Positions 36,630 to 48,435 are shown, numbered from the stretch's first letter. The stretch is 64,000 nt of DNA from Lasiosphaeris hirsuta (GCA_030549175.1 JAUKUA010000002.1:620001-684000), one strand, 5' to 3'. A program made the numbers and translations. Notes: generated by a model not told the origin, from the letters alone.

Positions 36630-38580
36630 TATTTTATCCCACATCTCCTGCCTCAACAGTAGACCACCACCACCTCCTTAATACAACTCCTCTACTGCCT
36701 ATACAGCATGCCAGCAGCCCTTACAGAGTATTGTATGATGATGTCTATGTCCAGACACCAATATGTTATCTTTACTATCTAATACTGTCCTTAGGATATG
36801 TTACCTGCTGCTCTTGTCCATGGGATGGTAGGCTAACTGTGCATTATTCTTTGGATAGCTTGCCATATGATATAAACTCTGAATTGGAGTTGGCTACTGT
36901 GTAGCCATTTATTTTTCCAATACCCTCTGCTTACACCTTGGCTCATTGCATTTCCAGTCTTGTGGTGGCCTTCTCTTGGCTATGAGGTGGTGAACTAGTG
37001 TCATTACTGCAGACTGGATGCCTAACTCACTAGCTCTACACCATTACTTTTACGTCACCATTAGTACTAAAAATGTAGTCAGATGATCATTTGGTGTTGT
37101 AAGGTTTTATGCTAGGAAACTAGTCAAGCAGATGTTGATCAAGCATATGTTTATTGAGCCAGATGGTTTGTGATTTGGCTTCACAGTATATGTTTCCTCT
37201 ATCTATCCCTCACTTCTCCATCAGTAGTCATCTCACCTTGAAATTTATATAAGATATTAAATCCAGCTGATAAAACAGAGCTGTAATGTCTAATAAAAGA
37301 GAGAGATGCTACCTTGGCTTGCCTTGCCATCTGTAAAGCTGCCCAAGCCAGCATTGACCAAGCTTGTTAGCATATCAATAAAGAGTGTTAACCAAACACA
37401 TAAAAAGATAATAAGCATGTCATCTCCAGCCTCTTGGAGCTGATTGGAACCGACAAACCATTCCACACTAGCAGCAAGGTGGATGGGGACACCGCCAGTC
37501 CATCACAGCATACCAATCTAGCCCATCAGCAGTGGAAATTTCCACCTACCACTAAAGATCTCAACTGGATTAGGGCGAGTGATAGCCAAGGGCAGGATTT
37601 GGAGGGAGAACTGTATGAGGACTTGTTTGTAATGGTGGAAAGGGAGGATTTAGATGAGGGGTGTAGCTGAGAAGTTTATAGCATAATATTATGATCATTA
37701 AGCAGCTGAGCTATGGCAAGAAGATGGTTGTGAAAGTGACTATCTGTCCAGGTGGTTGTTGGTAAAGGGAGGCTCTTGTCTTGTCAAGGGATATATGCAT
37801 CCAATCTTGCCTACATGGGCAGATTCTCATATGACTCTAGGACCAAGAAATCCTTGCCCAAACAGGTTCCTTGACTAGATTTCTACAGTTTGTCCCAAGC
37901 CTCCTTACCAGTAGCTGCTGCAGCCCAGAAGGTAATAAAGATAGTACAGCTTTGTTCTAGCCCATTTCCTCTAACTATTATGTAGATCTCCATAACCTTA
38001 CCCATCCTTCTTATGACTCTTTAGATTCTCACCTGCTTTGTTCTAACAGTAGTGGTGAGAACCTCTTTAGTGATCTGTCAAGACTTAAATGCTACTGTCA
38101 TCCCTGATGACTTCCACCTCAACCATCAAACCCCTCCTCAGCTCAACCATTACCAACAATAATGATATCCTCAGGAAAGCATGAGTCATATACTATGCCA
38201 TGACTGTCTTCAGCTAGTAATTACACACCATCAGCCTTTGACAAACCCCCCCCTTTGTCTTAATCATATAATACTTTCTAAGGGCTTTCTGATCAGGCTG
38301 CAAGAGTTACATCTCTTCAGCATTATTTCAAAAGTCCACTGCCTTACTGGCTTCTCCTATGTTTGGAAGGTGGAATCATGACCACATGGCAATGCATCAT
38401 CACATGCAGCCCAACAGTACTGCCATCTATACTGCTCACACAGCTGGTATACCATATAATAGAGACAACCCCTTGACCCTGGCAGAGAGAGAAAAAATAT
38501 AAAAACTTCTGTAGTAAGGTTATAGGCTTTCTGAGATTTTTGGCTTGACAGGTCATATCTCATAGTGCCCCTAAAGAGTA
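36630..38580. other. CpG-depleted tract, no gene recognised
   Basis: Many consecutive lines contain no CG dinucleotide while TG and CA are common, so the pattern differs from the TpA-rich RIP seen elsewhere. A 78-codon + strand frame (37434-37670, Asp/Glu-rich end) has no recognisable domain. Confidence 0.4.
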
Positions 38581-38589
38581 TTTGATACT

Positions 38590-39480
38590 ATACTAAAAGA
38601 AGATAAGGAGTTGGCAAGCCTGGTGTGGGAATAGAAACATGGGAAATGGTTAGATAAAGAGAAGGAGTACCTAATCAAACTTACCTATTACTACCAAATA
38701 ATTGACATTGAATCCATTGTATGCCAAATAGGTCAAGAACCAGGCACTGTTAGGTATTGGTTATGGTTGATGGCAAAGGAAAAGAGTATGGAGCTGGGAA
38801 ATGATGCCATCTCTTTCTCAGTAGTGTTTCTGGATAAAGATCTTGGAAAGGAAGAGCAATCTGTCCTTGAGGCATGAATGTGCCAAACTATTAACAAACT
38901 GCTGGAGGAGTGTGACACTATAACCCAATGGAGTGCCATCTTAAGTACCAAATTGACAGAAGCCTGGGTGGCAACCATTCTCCTGTTAATTCCAACATGG
39001 GTGAAGCATATCTTGGCCGCCCCCAGCCTCCCCTACAGCTATAGATTGGAGGAGCTTGGCTTGGCAGGATATGAGCTTGTTTGGGGTCTATGTGTGGGTT
39101 CTCAAGTGTGGCTGGGGCCCCAGCCTTAACCTGCTTTGAATAGAGAACTATGTTTATATTGGTTCAGCCACCAAGTATGTCCATGGATTGTCTGGGAGAG
39201 TGCTTTAGCATTGTGAGGGACATTATTGGGAGAGTGGCCCTGGGCTTAATGACTGGATCAAACAATGTGGCTTAAGCTGTACCACTGGGCATTTTGCTAT
39301 TTTCCTTGTAATGGAGCTGGTGTCTTTGGAAATTGGGGATATAACCAAAGCATAAGAGCTTGTGGTATTTACCAAGGCAATCTTTACTATCTGGTTTGGG
39401 GTGCTTATAGAGACTAAGTTGGCTGGCATGACTGGCTGGGCGGGGAAACACTGTCGTCTCCACTCCCTGTCCCCCTGGGA
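38590..39480 (+). pseudogene. Degraded coding-like region, unknown protein
   Basis: One + strand frame runs from about 38590 through 39480 with only scattered stops and protein-like composition (for example KEKEYLIKLTYYYQIIDIES, then a Trp/Gly-rich part with KLYHWAFCYF). CpG is nearly absent. No domain is recognised; the stretch may combine two frames. It is listed because its openness exceeds that of its surroundings. Confidence 0.3.
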
Positions 39481-39914
39481 TTACCTGTATTCAATTATAA
39501 GGGACTGTGTTCTCATAACCCTTTAGTTCTTGACTTAAAGTCCTGGCCATGAATCTACTTATCTTATGGAAGATACTGACCTGAGTCAATCCAGGCCAGT
39601 GGCGGACAATAGAGCAATGGAGAATTGATACCTGTCTGGTTTTTATTATACCCTTTTTGCTACTATGCCCTGAGGAATGAAAGGCTCTTAGAGGATGCAA
39701 AAGAAGGTAAAGGCTAACAAACCCTACAGACCTGTAAACACTTGTCAGTTTCATCAGTTTTGGTCATGAAGAGCCCTGCCAGCCTGTTCCATTATATCTT
39801 TTTTTTTCTAGATGAGTGCCTCCTTAAAGGTTGAGGCTGCCATTATACATAGAAGATGTTGGGATCATTGAGCCTTAGGATCCTCCCATGCTCCCCTTTG
39901 TCATACTATATAAT

Positions 39915-40390
39915 TTACTTAACACCAACAGAAAGAATCCTGTCCTCCCAGAAGCAATATTGGTTGTCTTCATAGGATTTGGCAAAGGAATCCATTACAT
40001 AGTCAATACCAAACTCAAGCTGCTTGTCCATCAGAGGTTCCTGGTTCTTATTACTTGTCATCTCAAGGTTGACAACCATAACCCTGCCATTGGTAAGATG
40101 GAAGTTGTCCAGCTTGATATCATCCTGCAATACCCTGAAGCAAGAAAGCATGGTGAGGGCCTGGCAGACCAAGTAGCAAAACTCATCCAGCTCCAGCATA
40201 CCTCCCTCAGATACAGCCAGGCATATGCCACCAATGTCTGACATAAGAAGCACTGGCATGTTGTTGTACTAGAGCTTGCTGAAGAGCCTTGGAATGACAA
40301 TTCCCTGTAACAGGTGTAGTTTTGCATAGGCCACTTTCTCTGCTTCAAACGCCTCCTCCTAGTTCTTCTTCTGCTTTTTAAAGATAAGCC
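39915..40390 (-). pseudogene. Protein kinase-like relic
   Basis: The minus-strand frame reads AFEAEKVAYAKL, GIVIPRLF, then LLMSDIGGICLA and a catalytic-loop-like block VLQDDIKLDNFHL followed by GRVMVVNLE. This resembles the HxDxKxxN and DFG-type (here NLE, normally DLE) segments of fungal-specific kinase-like proteins. It ends FGIDYVMDSFAKSYEDNQYCFW, a typical fungal C-terminal block. There are stops at both ends, no ATP-binding lobe and no start, so it is a fragment. CpG is almost absent in it. The family call rests on the loop pattern and is moderately sure. Confidence 0.6.
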
Positions 40391-40559
40391 ATGAAGGAAG
40401 AGTCTACTCAGGAAACAGCAACTTAAACCAAGCTTATATTGTGTATGGTAGATAGCTAAGTACTATTTGTAGAATAGACTGCAGGAAGCTGGCCTATAGG
40501 TGAAGATAGAGGACATTTGGAGTAATAGCTGCAATGGTGCACCTATCTGTTTCCTGTCT

Positions 40560-40876
40560 GGACGATACCGAATCATTCCCGTCTGCCGAAATGCGCCTAA
40601 ACACTAAACAAGACCATAATGCGATTGTTTAGCGCCCAGCCAAGCTGCACAAGTTGACCGCTTCTGCAAAGAACTCCACATTTGTGAGACTGATATGCAG
40701 CATGAGATGAGTTATTACTGCATCTGGCCGGGGATATATCAATGGCGCAGATGTGAGTGGATGGAGAGCCTCATGCGGCATGATTTTCATGAGTTCCATA
40801 GTTGCCAAACATCTGATTTATTCACTCCTTGCAAATGGCAGGAGTGGGAAGGCCAAAGCAATCAACCATCGGACGG
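40560..40876. other. Unassigned sequence with normal CpG
   Basis: CpG reappears here. A 68-codon + strand frame at 40695 has no recognisable domain, and no RNA gene was seen. Confidence 0.3.
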
Positions 40877-42927
40877 ATCCAAAGATAACGCGAAAGGATA
40901 GATGATATCATATCGGGTCAGGGTGATTCTCTCTCCGACGCTAGCAACGATGATGACGGTGACGATCTTTCTGAAGGTACCGAGAGCGACGGCGACTCTG
41001 ATATTACCGACGGAGTAGGGGGAAAGCGGAACAGCCAGGGCCAGGCGAGAGGAACCCCGTCCCTTAACTACGAAGCTGCCCAGCTCCTAGGTAGCCCCCC
41101 CTCCCTTTTCCTTTCTTCAAGCCGCCTTGCGATTAGCCCAAGTCAACACTATCGGACACTCGATTTGGACAGTGCTGTGGCAGCAATGCCGGATTGTCTT
41201 GACGCTGCGTGATGCCCTAGACCTTAGCACTCTCCGTATGCTCGGAAGAAGCTCGCGCCTCGACCATGCTGACCATTCTCACCAGCGGCCATTCTCGGTT
41301 GAGCTCCTGACTGATCTGCGCTGCAGACGATGCCACATCTCGACCTAGTTGGTGTGCGAGTAAAGTTTTGGAGCGTACGCGATCGAGCTTTTCCCGTGAT
41401 TGTGGCACGCCCCTCGACGTTGCTGGTGACTCTCCCTATCGTCTTGGGGATTTTCGGAGGGTCGGTGACTGCACTTGGTTACGCAGCAAACGGTGATGAA
41501 CGACATTCGAGAAGGGAGACTGCTTGGTTCACGTTGGTCTCATACGGCATGCATGAAGACGTCATGCCGCTCCTTGCTGCCATTCGTTTTGGAGCGAAGG
41601 CCTTATCCTCGGCGTTTCTGTTTGGCCGTCTGCGTGGGATGCATTTTGTCAGGGGCTGGGGCTTTATCAATAAAAGGAGCGACTTACCCCTCCCCTTGAA
41701 GGCGATGACTGTGACAACTTCTCTCCTACATCATCTCGCCACATTTGTGCCACGGCCATTCTAATCGCCTTAACCCCAACCACAGCCTGCCTCTTTACAC
41801 CATTGCTGACTCCTCAGGCATCCTGTGACAGGGGCGGCGGTGGCAGCCTTTCTGGCCCTTTAGATCTGACCACATGAACAACATTGTGTGGCTCCTCACC
41901 CTCATTTGCTTTGGGGTATAGGTGTCACCATTAGAGCTTCTGTTTGTCCGTCTACGTGGCGGCACAGTACCTCTAGAGCTTCGTTGATAAAAGGAGTAGT
42001 TTCCTCCCTCCCTCTTGAGGGTAACAGCTGCGACAACTTACTTCCTATATCTATCTCAACACCTACAACCACCACTTCCTGTCACAACGGTCCAGGTCAG
42101 CATTTACTTCATAATACCCAACTCCCCAATCTTCAAGAAACAACAGCTACTATTTAGGAGAATAGCTATTTCACTCAAGGCCTACTGTAAGCCTAGGCCT
42201 CACTGGTTCATCTAGTATAAGTATATGTTCAGAGGGACCCAATGGCATTTTGACAAAGGTGACTAGGAGCCTTATGATCTAGTATAGACCAAAAAATATA
42301 TCACTCACATCCCAACTCCTGACAACAAGGGCATCCTCACAGACTTGGAATTACATAGGCTTCACTGGTAGAAGTACTGTCCTTGCTTCATCAAAGACTA
42401 CAGAGGTAACCTACACCACTGGTATACCTGGGAATATCACTTTGTAGGGGTACATGTGTAGCATGGATTTAAGGGTAAGATTAGTAGAGTGGATGATGAT
42501 AGACTTACCCTTTGGGCCAGGGGCATTAAGTAAGCTAGCATCACCAACTTCTTTTAACCAAAGGTACATGTGGGCTTAGAGGATAATAGGAAGGAACCAA
42601 GTGGGACACCAGACGGTAGGCCAACAGTTTAAACGCTGATGGGCCTAGGTTTAGGTCACCCCCTTACCTCACAGGCAAGCAGACCACCCCGACCCAACAG
42701 AAAGATCACAGCATTCTACTCACATATCAAGAAGCAGCAGGGCGTGGGGGAGAAGGCAGAGACAGACTGGACCTGGGTGGACGCTAGCACTGGAGAACAC
42801 TGGGCTTAATGCTTGATGGACCACTGGAATCTTAGGCCGCAACATGGGCACATATGTATTTAGTTTCTGGCAGTTCTTGAATGTTTGTATGGTTTACAAA
42901 GACATGCTGTCGACTATCTGCAGGTGC
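40877..42927 (+). repeat. Segmental repeat, copy 2 part II (less decayed)
   Basis: Counterpart of 34945-36629, about 370 bp longer because of extra sequence around 41080-41560. The first half keeps many CpG sites and shows an acidic frame (Asp/Ser/Glu-rich, about 40920-41060). The second half (about 41780-42900) is CpG-poor. Internally a ~140-bp degenerate direct repeat containing GCTTCTGTTTG-like and ATAAAAGGAG boxes occurs at about 41583-41730 and 41905-42050; copy 1 has the same pair. The right boundary is TCTGCAGGTGC. Confidence 0.78.
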
Positions 42928-43173
42928 AAAATCCAGCGACGGTAAGTGTCATGATGGTGTTACAGGTAGCATCACCCGCCAGGTCTCCGGCTCTGCCTTC
43001 ACTGCAGCTAAAATCCCATAGTTTTCTCTTGGTCAGGCTTGACATAACTCCATGCGGGAAGAAGGACACTGCGCCGTTGACGCTGCGCTGGCCGCGCAGA
43101 GCTATAGGGCCCGGCGCCCTCGACTCAGCAGCATGACAACCATTTCTTCCGCACCGTAACTGAAGGGCAAGCC

Positions 43174-43460
43174 TCAGTGGAAGTGATGTCGGGCGATGGA
43201 TGACTCTCGTGCCGAGGAGCACGCCTCCGCCTGGACGAGAACGCCGAAGCCGAGGTGATGATCGGTCTCGCCGCCCCGGAGCAAAGATGGCGGAGCCATC
43301 TTTCCAGGCGGTCCGCTCGCCTCCCAAGCTGGCCCACGAACGACATTGATACACGCCGACCCGGGGTCAAGGCCCAAGTCGTGGTTGACAAAAATATTAT
43401 CCAGCTTAACATCTGTGTAAACCATGCCGTCCTTGTAATGCTGCAACCCGCCGTCAAGCG
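43174..43460 (-). pseudogene. Kinase-like fragment fused to cystinosin relic
   Basis: On the minus strand the frame reads YKDGMVYTDVKLDNIFVNHDLG, which is the catalytic loop of a protein kinase (normally HTDxKxxN; here YTDVKLDN). No upstream ATP-binding lobe is present: directly upstream the sequence is cystinosin (43465-43890), the join lying around TGCAGCATTAC. Downstream the frame loses kinase character and ends at 43174. It is therefore a fragment in a rearranged pseudogene. CpG content is normal, so it is not RIPped. Confidence 0.6.
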
Positions 43461-43464
43461 GTTG

Positions 43465-43890
43465 CGGTAGTTGACGATAACCTGCAGCGTATACATGATG
43501 AGCATCACGACCAGCTTGACATACAACACGGCATAGATGGCATCAAGCCAAACCCACGCGCCCACCGCATCCTCGGCGCTGTCCCGCTACGGGGAGCCCA
43601 AGATTACAAAGACAACGACAGCAACGCCCGCAACGCAGCCGAAGAAGATACCCAGAATGAAGCGACTCGGCCGGTTCCCGATGCTTGGCCGAAAGCCCCA
43701 GACATGCGAGAAAAGATACTGGCTGGTCATGGCCAGCGACAAGAGCAGGCTGTGCGCAGCGAAGGCGATGTCGTTGAAGCGGACCGTGGGCGTCAGGCCC
43801 TTGTAGCGCGTGCCGTACTGTGCGCGGATGAGATCCGAATAGTAGGCGAGGTTCGAGGTCAGGTAGGAGAAGAAGCCTTGCTCCGACGTG
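43465..43890 (-). pseudogene. Cystinosin/PQ-loop transporter fragment
   Basis: Cystinosins export cystine from the lysosome or vacuole with a proton. The minus-strand frame contains SYLTSNLAYYSDLIRAQYG, GLTPTVRFNDIAFAAHSLLL, a membrane segment FILGIFFGCVAGVAVVVFVI, then AWVWLDAIYAVLYVKLVVML and TLQVIVNYRNR. The last resembles the second PQ-loop, with Leu where Pro is usual (T-P-Q). A TAG after ILGSP breaks the frame, the N-terminal third is missing, and the C-terminus is replaced by kinase-like sequence. It is a relic of a real, recognisable gene, not RIPped but rearranged. Confidence 0.72.
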
Positions 43891-43899
43891 GGCGTGTCA

Positions 43900-44442
43900 A
43901 CAATGCAGGCGCAAGTCAGGCGGGCCCTGAGTCAGGTACCGACCCGGAGGTGCAAGCCAGGAGAAAGAATTGATAGTTTCATGATGGAATTAATGAAGGT
44001 TCATCATGGGAGCGGCCGGACGCAGCACGATACGTTGTGCCATTTCTGCGTCGTCGTGCTGTCTGGCCCTTGCGTGAGATTCTGTCATAAGCATGGAGAG
44101 ATGGATGTGTGCGAAAACGGCACCGACCCGAAATGACACACCTCCCCGCTCGGCTGCAGCCGGAGCTCCCCCCAAAAGAAGTGAGAGATGGATGGCAATG
44201 GGGCCACCAGAGCTAGAGCCACTTACGAGAATGACGTCGATGCACACGATGTTCCCCCCCCTCCCTTCCCCATTCCCCCGGAAGCCGTATTTTCGCTATC
44301 GAAATGTGGCGTTTCTATATGCCAACTTTATTGTCCACGGCGCCCAGCACCACGCACGTCTGGTTGGTACGATGCCATGGTGAGACTGCCCATCCCTACA
44401 TTTCCTTGTCGTTACTCTCCTTCCCTGGGCAGTCCTCTATGG
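43900..44442. other. Non-coding, normal composition
   Basis: CpG-containing sequence between the cystinosin relic and the repeat. Short frames on both strands are not convincing. Homopolymer C runs lie near 44250-44280. Confidence 0.4.
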
Positions 44443-45078
44443 CCATAAACGACAGCAGGGGCGCACGCACGGCCAAAAAACTAAGGCTAAGAACCTTTCA
44501 CAATAGCACACGGGCCGGCCACGCTGCTCACCCTCTCGGCAAAAGGAGGTCTGAAAGGTGGAGTCCTTTACAGACATTTAAAGATAAGCCCGGCAAACTG
44601 AATCTGACGAAACCTCACCGCCGTCCGCTCGCCCGCACGTTAGCCGAGAGTCCCCGGTGCTAATCAGCGGGAGCCGGCCTGTTTAGAGTCGACGAGATCC
44701 GAAAACCGGGAGGCGATAACCGTAGTGTTCACGGCCGGGGATGGTTACAAGATCCCCAGGCAAGACCCGCATAACCCATCAATTCAAAAGCACCAAGAGA
44801 TATCCCAATAGACACCTACCGCGCCCGCGACTTTCGTGCTGAGCAACTTCTCGAACTAACGGGGATGGCATGAAGATGGGTTCCTAAGGACGACGTATCC
44901 TTTGAGGCCTTTGAGAGCGGCTTTGGTTTCTCTGGCACAGACAAAAGCGCAGTCATGCTACGGGCTGTGCCTCGGATCCATACGCGACTACGTTCGGGAA
45001 ATGGTCACGGTATGGAGACAGCCAGGCCATCCTCTCCAGCCCACCATGACGCTACCTGAATGCACCGAGACAAACAGA
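44443..45078 (+). repeat. Segmental repeat, copy 2 part I (little decayed)
   Basis: Counterpart of 34321-34945. It begins ATAAACGACAGCAGGGG and runs to CACCGAGACAAACAG, after which the match stops. In copy 1 the next bases lead straight into part II, but here part II lies 3.5 kb upstream. One frame shows DVSFEAFESGFGFSGTDKSA, a protein-like stretch of unknown family. CpG is retained. Confidence 0.78.
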
Positions 45079-45365
45079 TCTCACTCTGTAAACAAGGGCA
45101 AGACTCAAGCGCACTACCCTTGTACCATATCTCCAATTCGCCACCAAAACTCCTCCTTGAACCAATGCTCCCGGAGCCACACCAGCACACTCAAACATAT
45201 TTCTTACGCGCGGCTCTCACCCAAGCCCTCTCCTCACAAGGCGGCTACTGGAAACTCTCCGCTAGTCCCGCCAAATGTAACACTCCACGATAAACAAAAC
45301 GAAAGGCAACCTAATAAGCGCCCTTTCAGCAAGTTTCGGACGTCTTTGAAAAATCTCTTTCTATG

Positions 45366-46830
45366 TTAATTGCTATGGAACGGTGTTGGGTCATGCGCCT
45401 CGGCAAGTGCGTAATCCTCTTTCAAAGTGGCTGTCTCGTGAGGAGCATTATACTGTAGCCATTGCATAAGGAGATCATTATCCTGAGCCAAACCCACCCA
45501 GAGGCGCTTGTCTGGCTCCATAACAAGCTCATTCATCAAATCATAGCAGTTGTCCGTCATGGTGGTGTCCTCCTCCACCGTGGCAATCTCAGGACCGCTG
45601 ACTGGTATTGGAGGGCTCTCCACTTCTTGAGCCAAATGATTCCTGTATGTCGCTCCATGCCCGTATTGGTTCTCGGCTTGAAAGAGAAATCTGCTTAAAG
45701 GGGATAGTGTCTCAGCCGCTTCCATCTCAGCCGTTTCGCTCGGGGCTCCCATAAAGGTGTCGATGCCCGTCCAATTTTCTTGGGAAACACTCGTTGGCCT
45801 CGCCGCAGAAACAGCTTTCTGCAGTCCAAGGCCGCTGCCGAGGCAAGGGGAGTGAGAATTTCCGGGCGCTGGGGAGAACTTGGGTTCTTCCGATGCCTCC
45901 AGCCACTCACGGGCCTGTTCGACGAGGTTATAGCGATTATCGTTTGCGTTGTACAATTGGAGATCGTGCCGCAAGGTCTGCAGCGACATCTCCTCCTGCC
46001 AGAATTTGGGATCTTTCCAGTTCTGTGGGAGGTTGGTCTCCTTGTCGACGGAATGTTGACCAAAGGCGTCGAGGAGAGCATCATCGTTGCAAATCAGGGC
46101 ATATATGACCCTCGAAATTCTCCACTCAGACTCTGGCTTGTGTTCCTTGAAGTGTTTTCGGATATGCGAGAAGTAGGGGTCCCATCGCTTGAACACTAGG
46201 TTGTCGAAACAGAAGCCGCAGGCGTGCTGGGCAACGTTGGACTGCACAGCGGCTCTTGCATGATAGCATCTGCAACAGAGACATGTGCCAAATTCGCCCC
46301 GCTTGCTTCGTTGACTTTTCTGGCACACCTTCTTATCCCATCCCCTACAGTCGGAACAATCTTTCTTGTGGTGCTTGTGAAAGTCGGCTTCCGTCTTGTG
46401 CCGACTGGAGTCCCACACCCAGCTTTCGTAGTCTCTCTCGTGCTTCAGGAGATGCTTCTTGCAATCGGCAGCAGAATTCGAGGCTTTCTCGCAATACATG
46501 CATTTGAACGATTCCGGGTGGGGCGGCCGGGGATCCTCGAGGGCTGTTTGCTGACGTTTGGCTTGGAAGCCTTAGCAGAGGGCCGATGGAGCCCGCAGCT
46601 AGTTGCGGGGCAATTGGCGGGGTCCGGCACTCACAGTTTATTTGACTGTCGCCCACTAGAATCTTGTTCGCGCACTCTTCCAGCTCGAGCCATTTCTCTC
46701 TTAGCTCGTCTGGAATGTCTAAATTGGGGTCCTTGATAACAGCCTTTCCGTTTTGTAAGAGGCGAACGATGGCACCAATTGAGGCGTTGTCGAGGGGGAT
46801 GGGATGATTGTTGCCTTTGCTTCCGCCCAT
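45366..46830 (-). CDS. C2H2 zinc-finger protein, two exons, 463 aa
   Basis: Probable nuclear nucleic-acid-binding protein; target unknown. Exon 1 is 46830-46635 and exon 2 is 46561-45366. The 73-bp intron has donor GTGAGT and acceptor CCAAG, and phase 1 is kept, joining ...DSQIN to S-KRQQTALED. The first finger is C86-x2-C89-x12-H102-x3-H106. A Cys/His-rich part follows (about 127-165), then CGFC...H-x3-H with C180, C183, H198 and H202. The C-terminal half is acidic and Ser/Pro-rich, a possible activation region. The start ATG at 46830 (MGGSKGNNHP) is the best candidate, but a further upstream exon cannot be excluded. There are no RIP stops and CpG is normal, so the gene looks intact. It has the make-up of fungal-specific C2H2 regulators; a specific orthologue is not recognised. 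Confidence 0.8.
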
Positions 46831-47824
46831 CGCTGGTCCACCTGGGGGGACAAGGGACGCACTGTTAGGGATTGCGGCAAATTTCCAGCACCTTCTCCTG
46901 TAAGGGTAACAGTGGACCTCCTTGTCCTTCCCTTGACCGAATTAACAAGTGTAACCCTGGCGGAGGTGTACAGAAGTAGCGCCAAGGGAATCCAGAGATT
47001 GGTCGCGAGTTGGGTGAATTGGATATGTGCATAAGAGCTCTTGCATGAATTGCATCGATGAGAAGGGAGACCCAGAGCAGCGGGCAAGGCGGGAAGACGG
47101 ATTATTCCTAGTATTGCGCATTGCCAAGACTTCCTGGGCAGACTCAGAGGTTTCAGAGATCTCAGACTCGGTGGGCTGACGTGTCGCTGGGACGGCCACG
47201 TATTGCCAAGTTCAGTGTCGCCAAGGCGCTAGAAGCGCCGTCAACGTGTCCGTCGTCAAAAACCGCTCTTCCAGGTACCGGTTGCACCTGTGGTTAACCA
47301 AAATGCATTTGCTCGGCCGGGGGGTTCCTGGGCCCAATAAATCGAGACATGTCGCAGGCGCTTGCTCCGTGTCGGGCATTATGTAGATGTTCCACCACAG
47401 AAGCCGATTACCACCATTGATACAAACACCATGAGAGTTTGCCCGCGCGACTGGTGATGTTGTTGTGAGATTCATAGGTAACTCGACACTTTGTGTCTGC
47501 GTCTGCAACTCGTCATGAAGCATGTCGGCTCCGATCGCCTTGTCTGTTTTTGGTGGCCGTAACCATCTAAAGCCACCCAAACCTGATGAGTTCTCTGAGA
47601 TTGCTGAGTTCTCTGAGATCTCTCACACCTCCCACATCTCCGAGCTGCGATAATATATCAATCCTGCCGCAGATCCGCCCAAGATACTGAGTATGAACCG
47701 CGCGACATATTTTCATCTCTCCGGCAGAGGTGTAATTCACCTAACTTGACAGCTCTAGTCGGCGGTCTCTCCGCCTCTTTTTCATTTCGACATTGTTCTT
47801 CACATCAATCGCAGCATATTTAGG
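46831..47824. promoter_or_regulatory. Intergenic region between divergent genes
   Basis: It separates the minus-strand zinc-finger gene from the plus-strand gene at 47825 and so should contain both promoters. A pyrimidine-rich stretch (CTCTTTTTCATTTCGACATTG, about 47775) precedes the + gene. An imperfect repeat of TTCTCTGAGAT(T/C) lies at 47590-47625. A 122-codon minus-strand frame (47580-47212) has no ATG at its start and no recognisable domain, so it is not called. Confidence 0.45.
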
Positions 47825-48435
47825 ATGATTGCAGCTTCGGATTTAGTTGAACGAATCCCGGCAACGGCGTCCACCGACGACCACACGGTCGCCATCGATG
47901 ATCTGACTTCCCAGCGCATCACGACCCATCATGTGCCCCTCATAGTGGAGCGCGCCGGCGGAAAGGTCGTCACTTGTACCGTGCCAGTTCTCCAGGATGC
48001 TCTGCCGAGTGAGGCAATGGCATCCCTTTGGAAGACCGCCAAAGCCCACCTCACCCGAACAGAGAAGACCGGGCTCGCCTTTCATCTCCTCAAGAAAGAG
48101 GTTTACAGGGTGCCGATTACATCGGTAGGTAAGCCTCAGGGGGGGTCAAATGCCAGCTCCGAACTCACCAAATCTTACCAAACCAGCAGGGCGATGGCTT
48201 ACTTGCCAGCAATACGAGAGCCGTCCAGGAAGATGACCTTATGCACGCCATAGTAAAGCACCCCCAGACACTGGATGACAACCCCACTGCGTTCTTCATT
48301 AAATACCACGATATCTTCGCAGGCAATGCTGCCGTGCGCATCAGGATCACTGTCGACAAGGCGACCTTGCGTAGAATCGGCCAAGGTGCCATCCTGGTCG
48401 GCAGTACGACGCTTCACATCTGCCTCGGTGTTTGA
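47825..48435 (+). CDS. Orphan protein, two exons, 181 aa
   Basis: Exon 1 is 47825-48124 (100 codons, starting MIAASDLVERIP) and exon 2 is 48190-48435 (81 codons plus stop). The 65-bp intron has donor GTAGGT and acceptor CAGCAG and lies exactly between codons (phase 0). Without splicing the frame runs on only to 48253, with a less protein-like tail. The protein has no signal peptide, no membrane segment and no motif I recognise. The middle is LWKTAKAHLTRTEKTGLAFHLL and the second exon has a hydrophobic AAVRIRITVDKATL. A pyrimidine-rich leader lies just upstream. Composition is ordinary and not RIPped. Antisense frames over 48165-48516 are probably shadows. Function unknown. Confidence 0.6.

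Noticed and set aside
46719..47087. Minus-strand frame overlapping exon 1 of the zinc-finger gene in another frame
   Set aside because: It overlaps the better supported exon and has no domain; treated as a shadow.
47212..47580. 122-codon minus-strand frame upstream of the zinc-finger gene
   Set aside because: It does not begin with ATG (the first codon is TTG), has no recognisable domain and sits in the shared promoter region.
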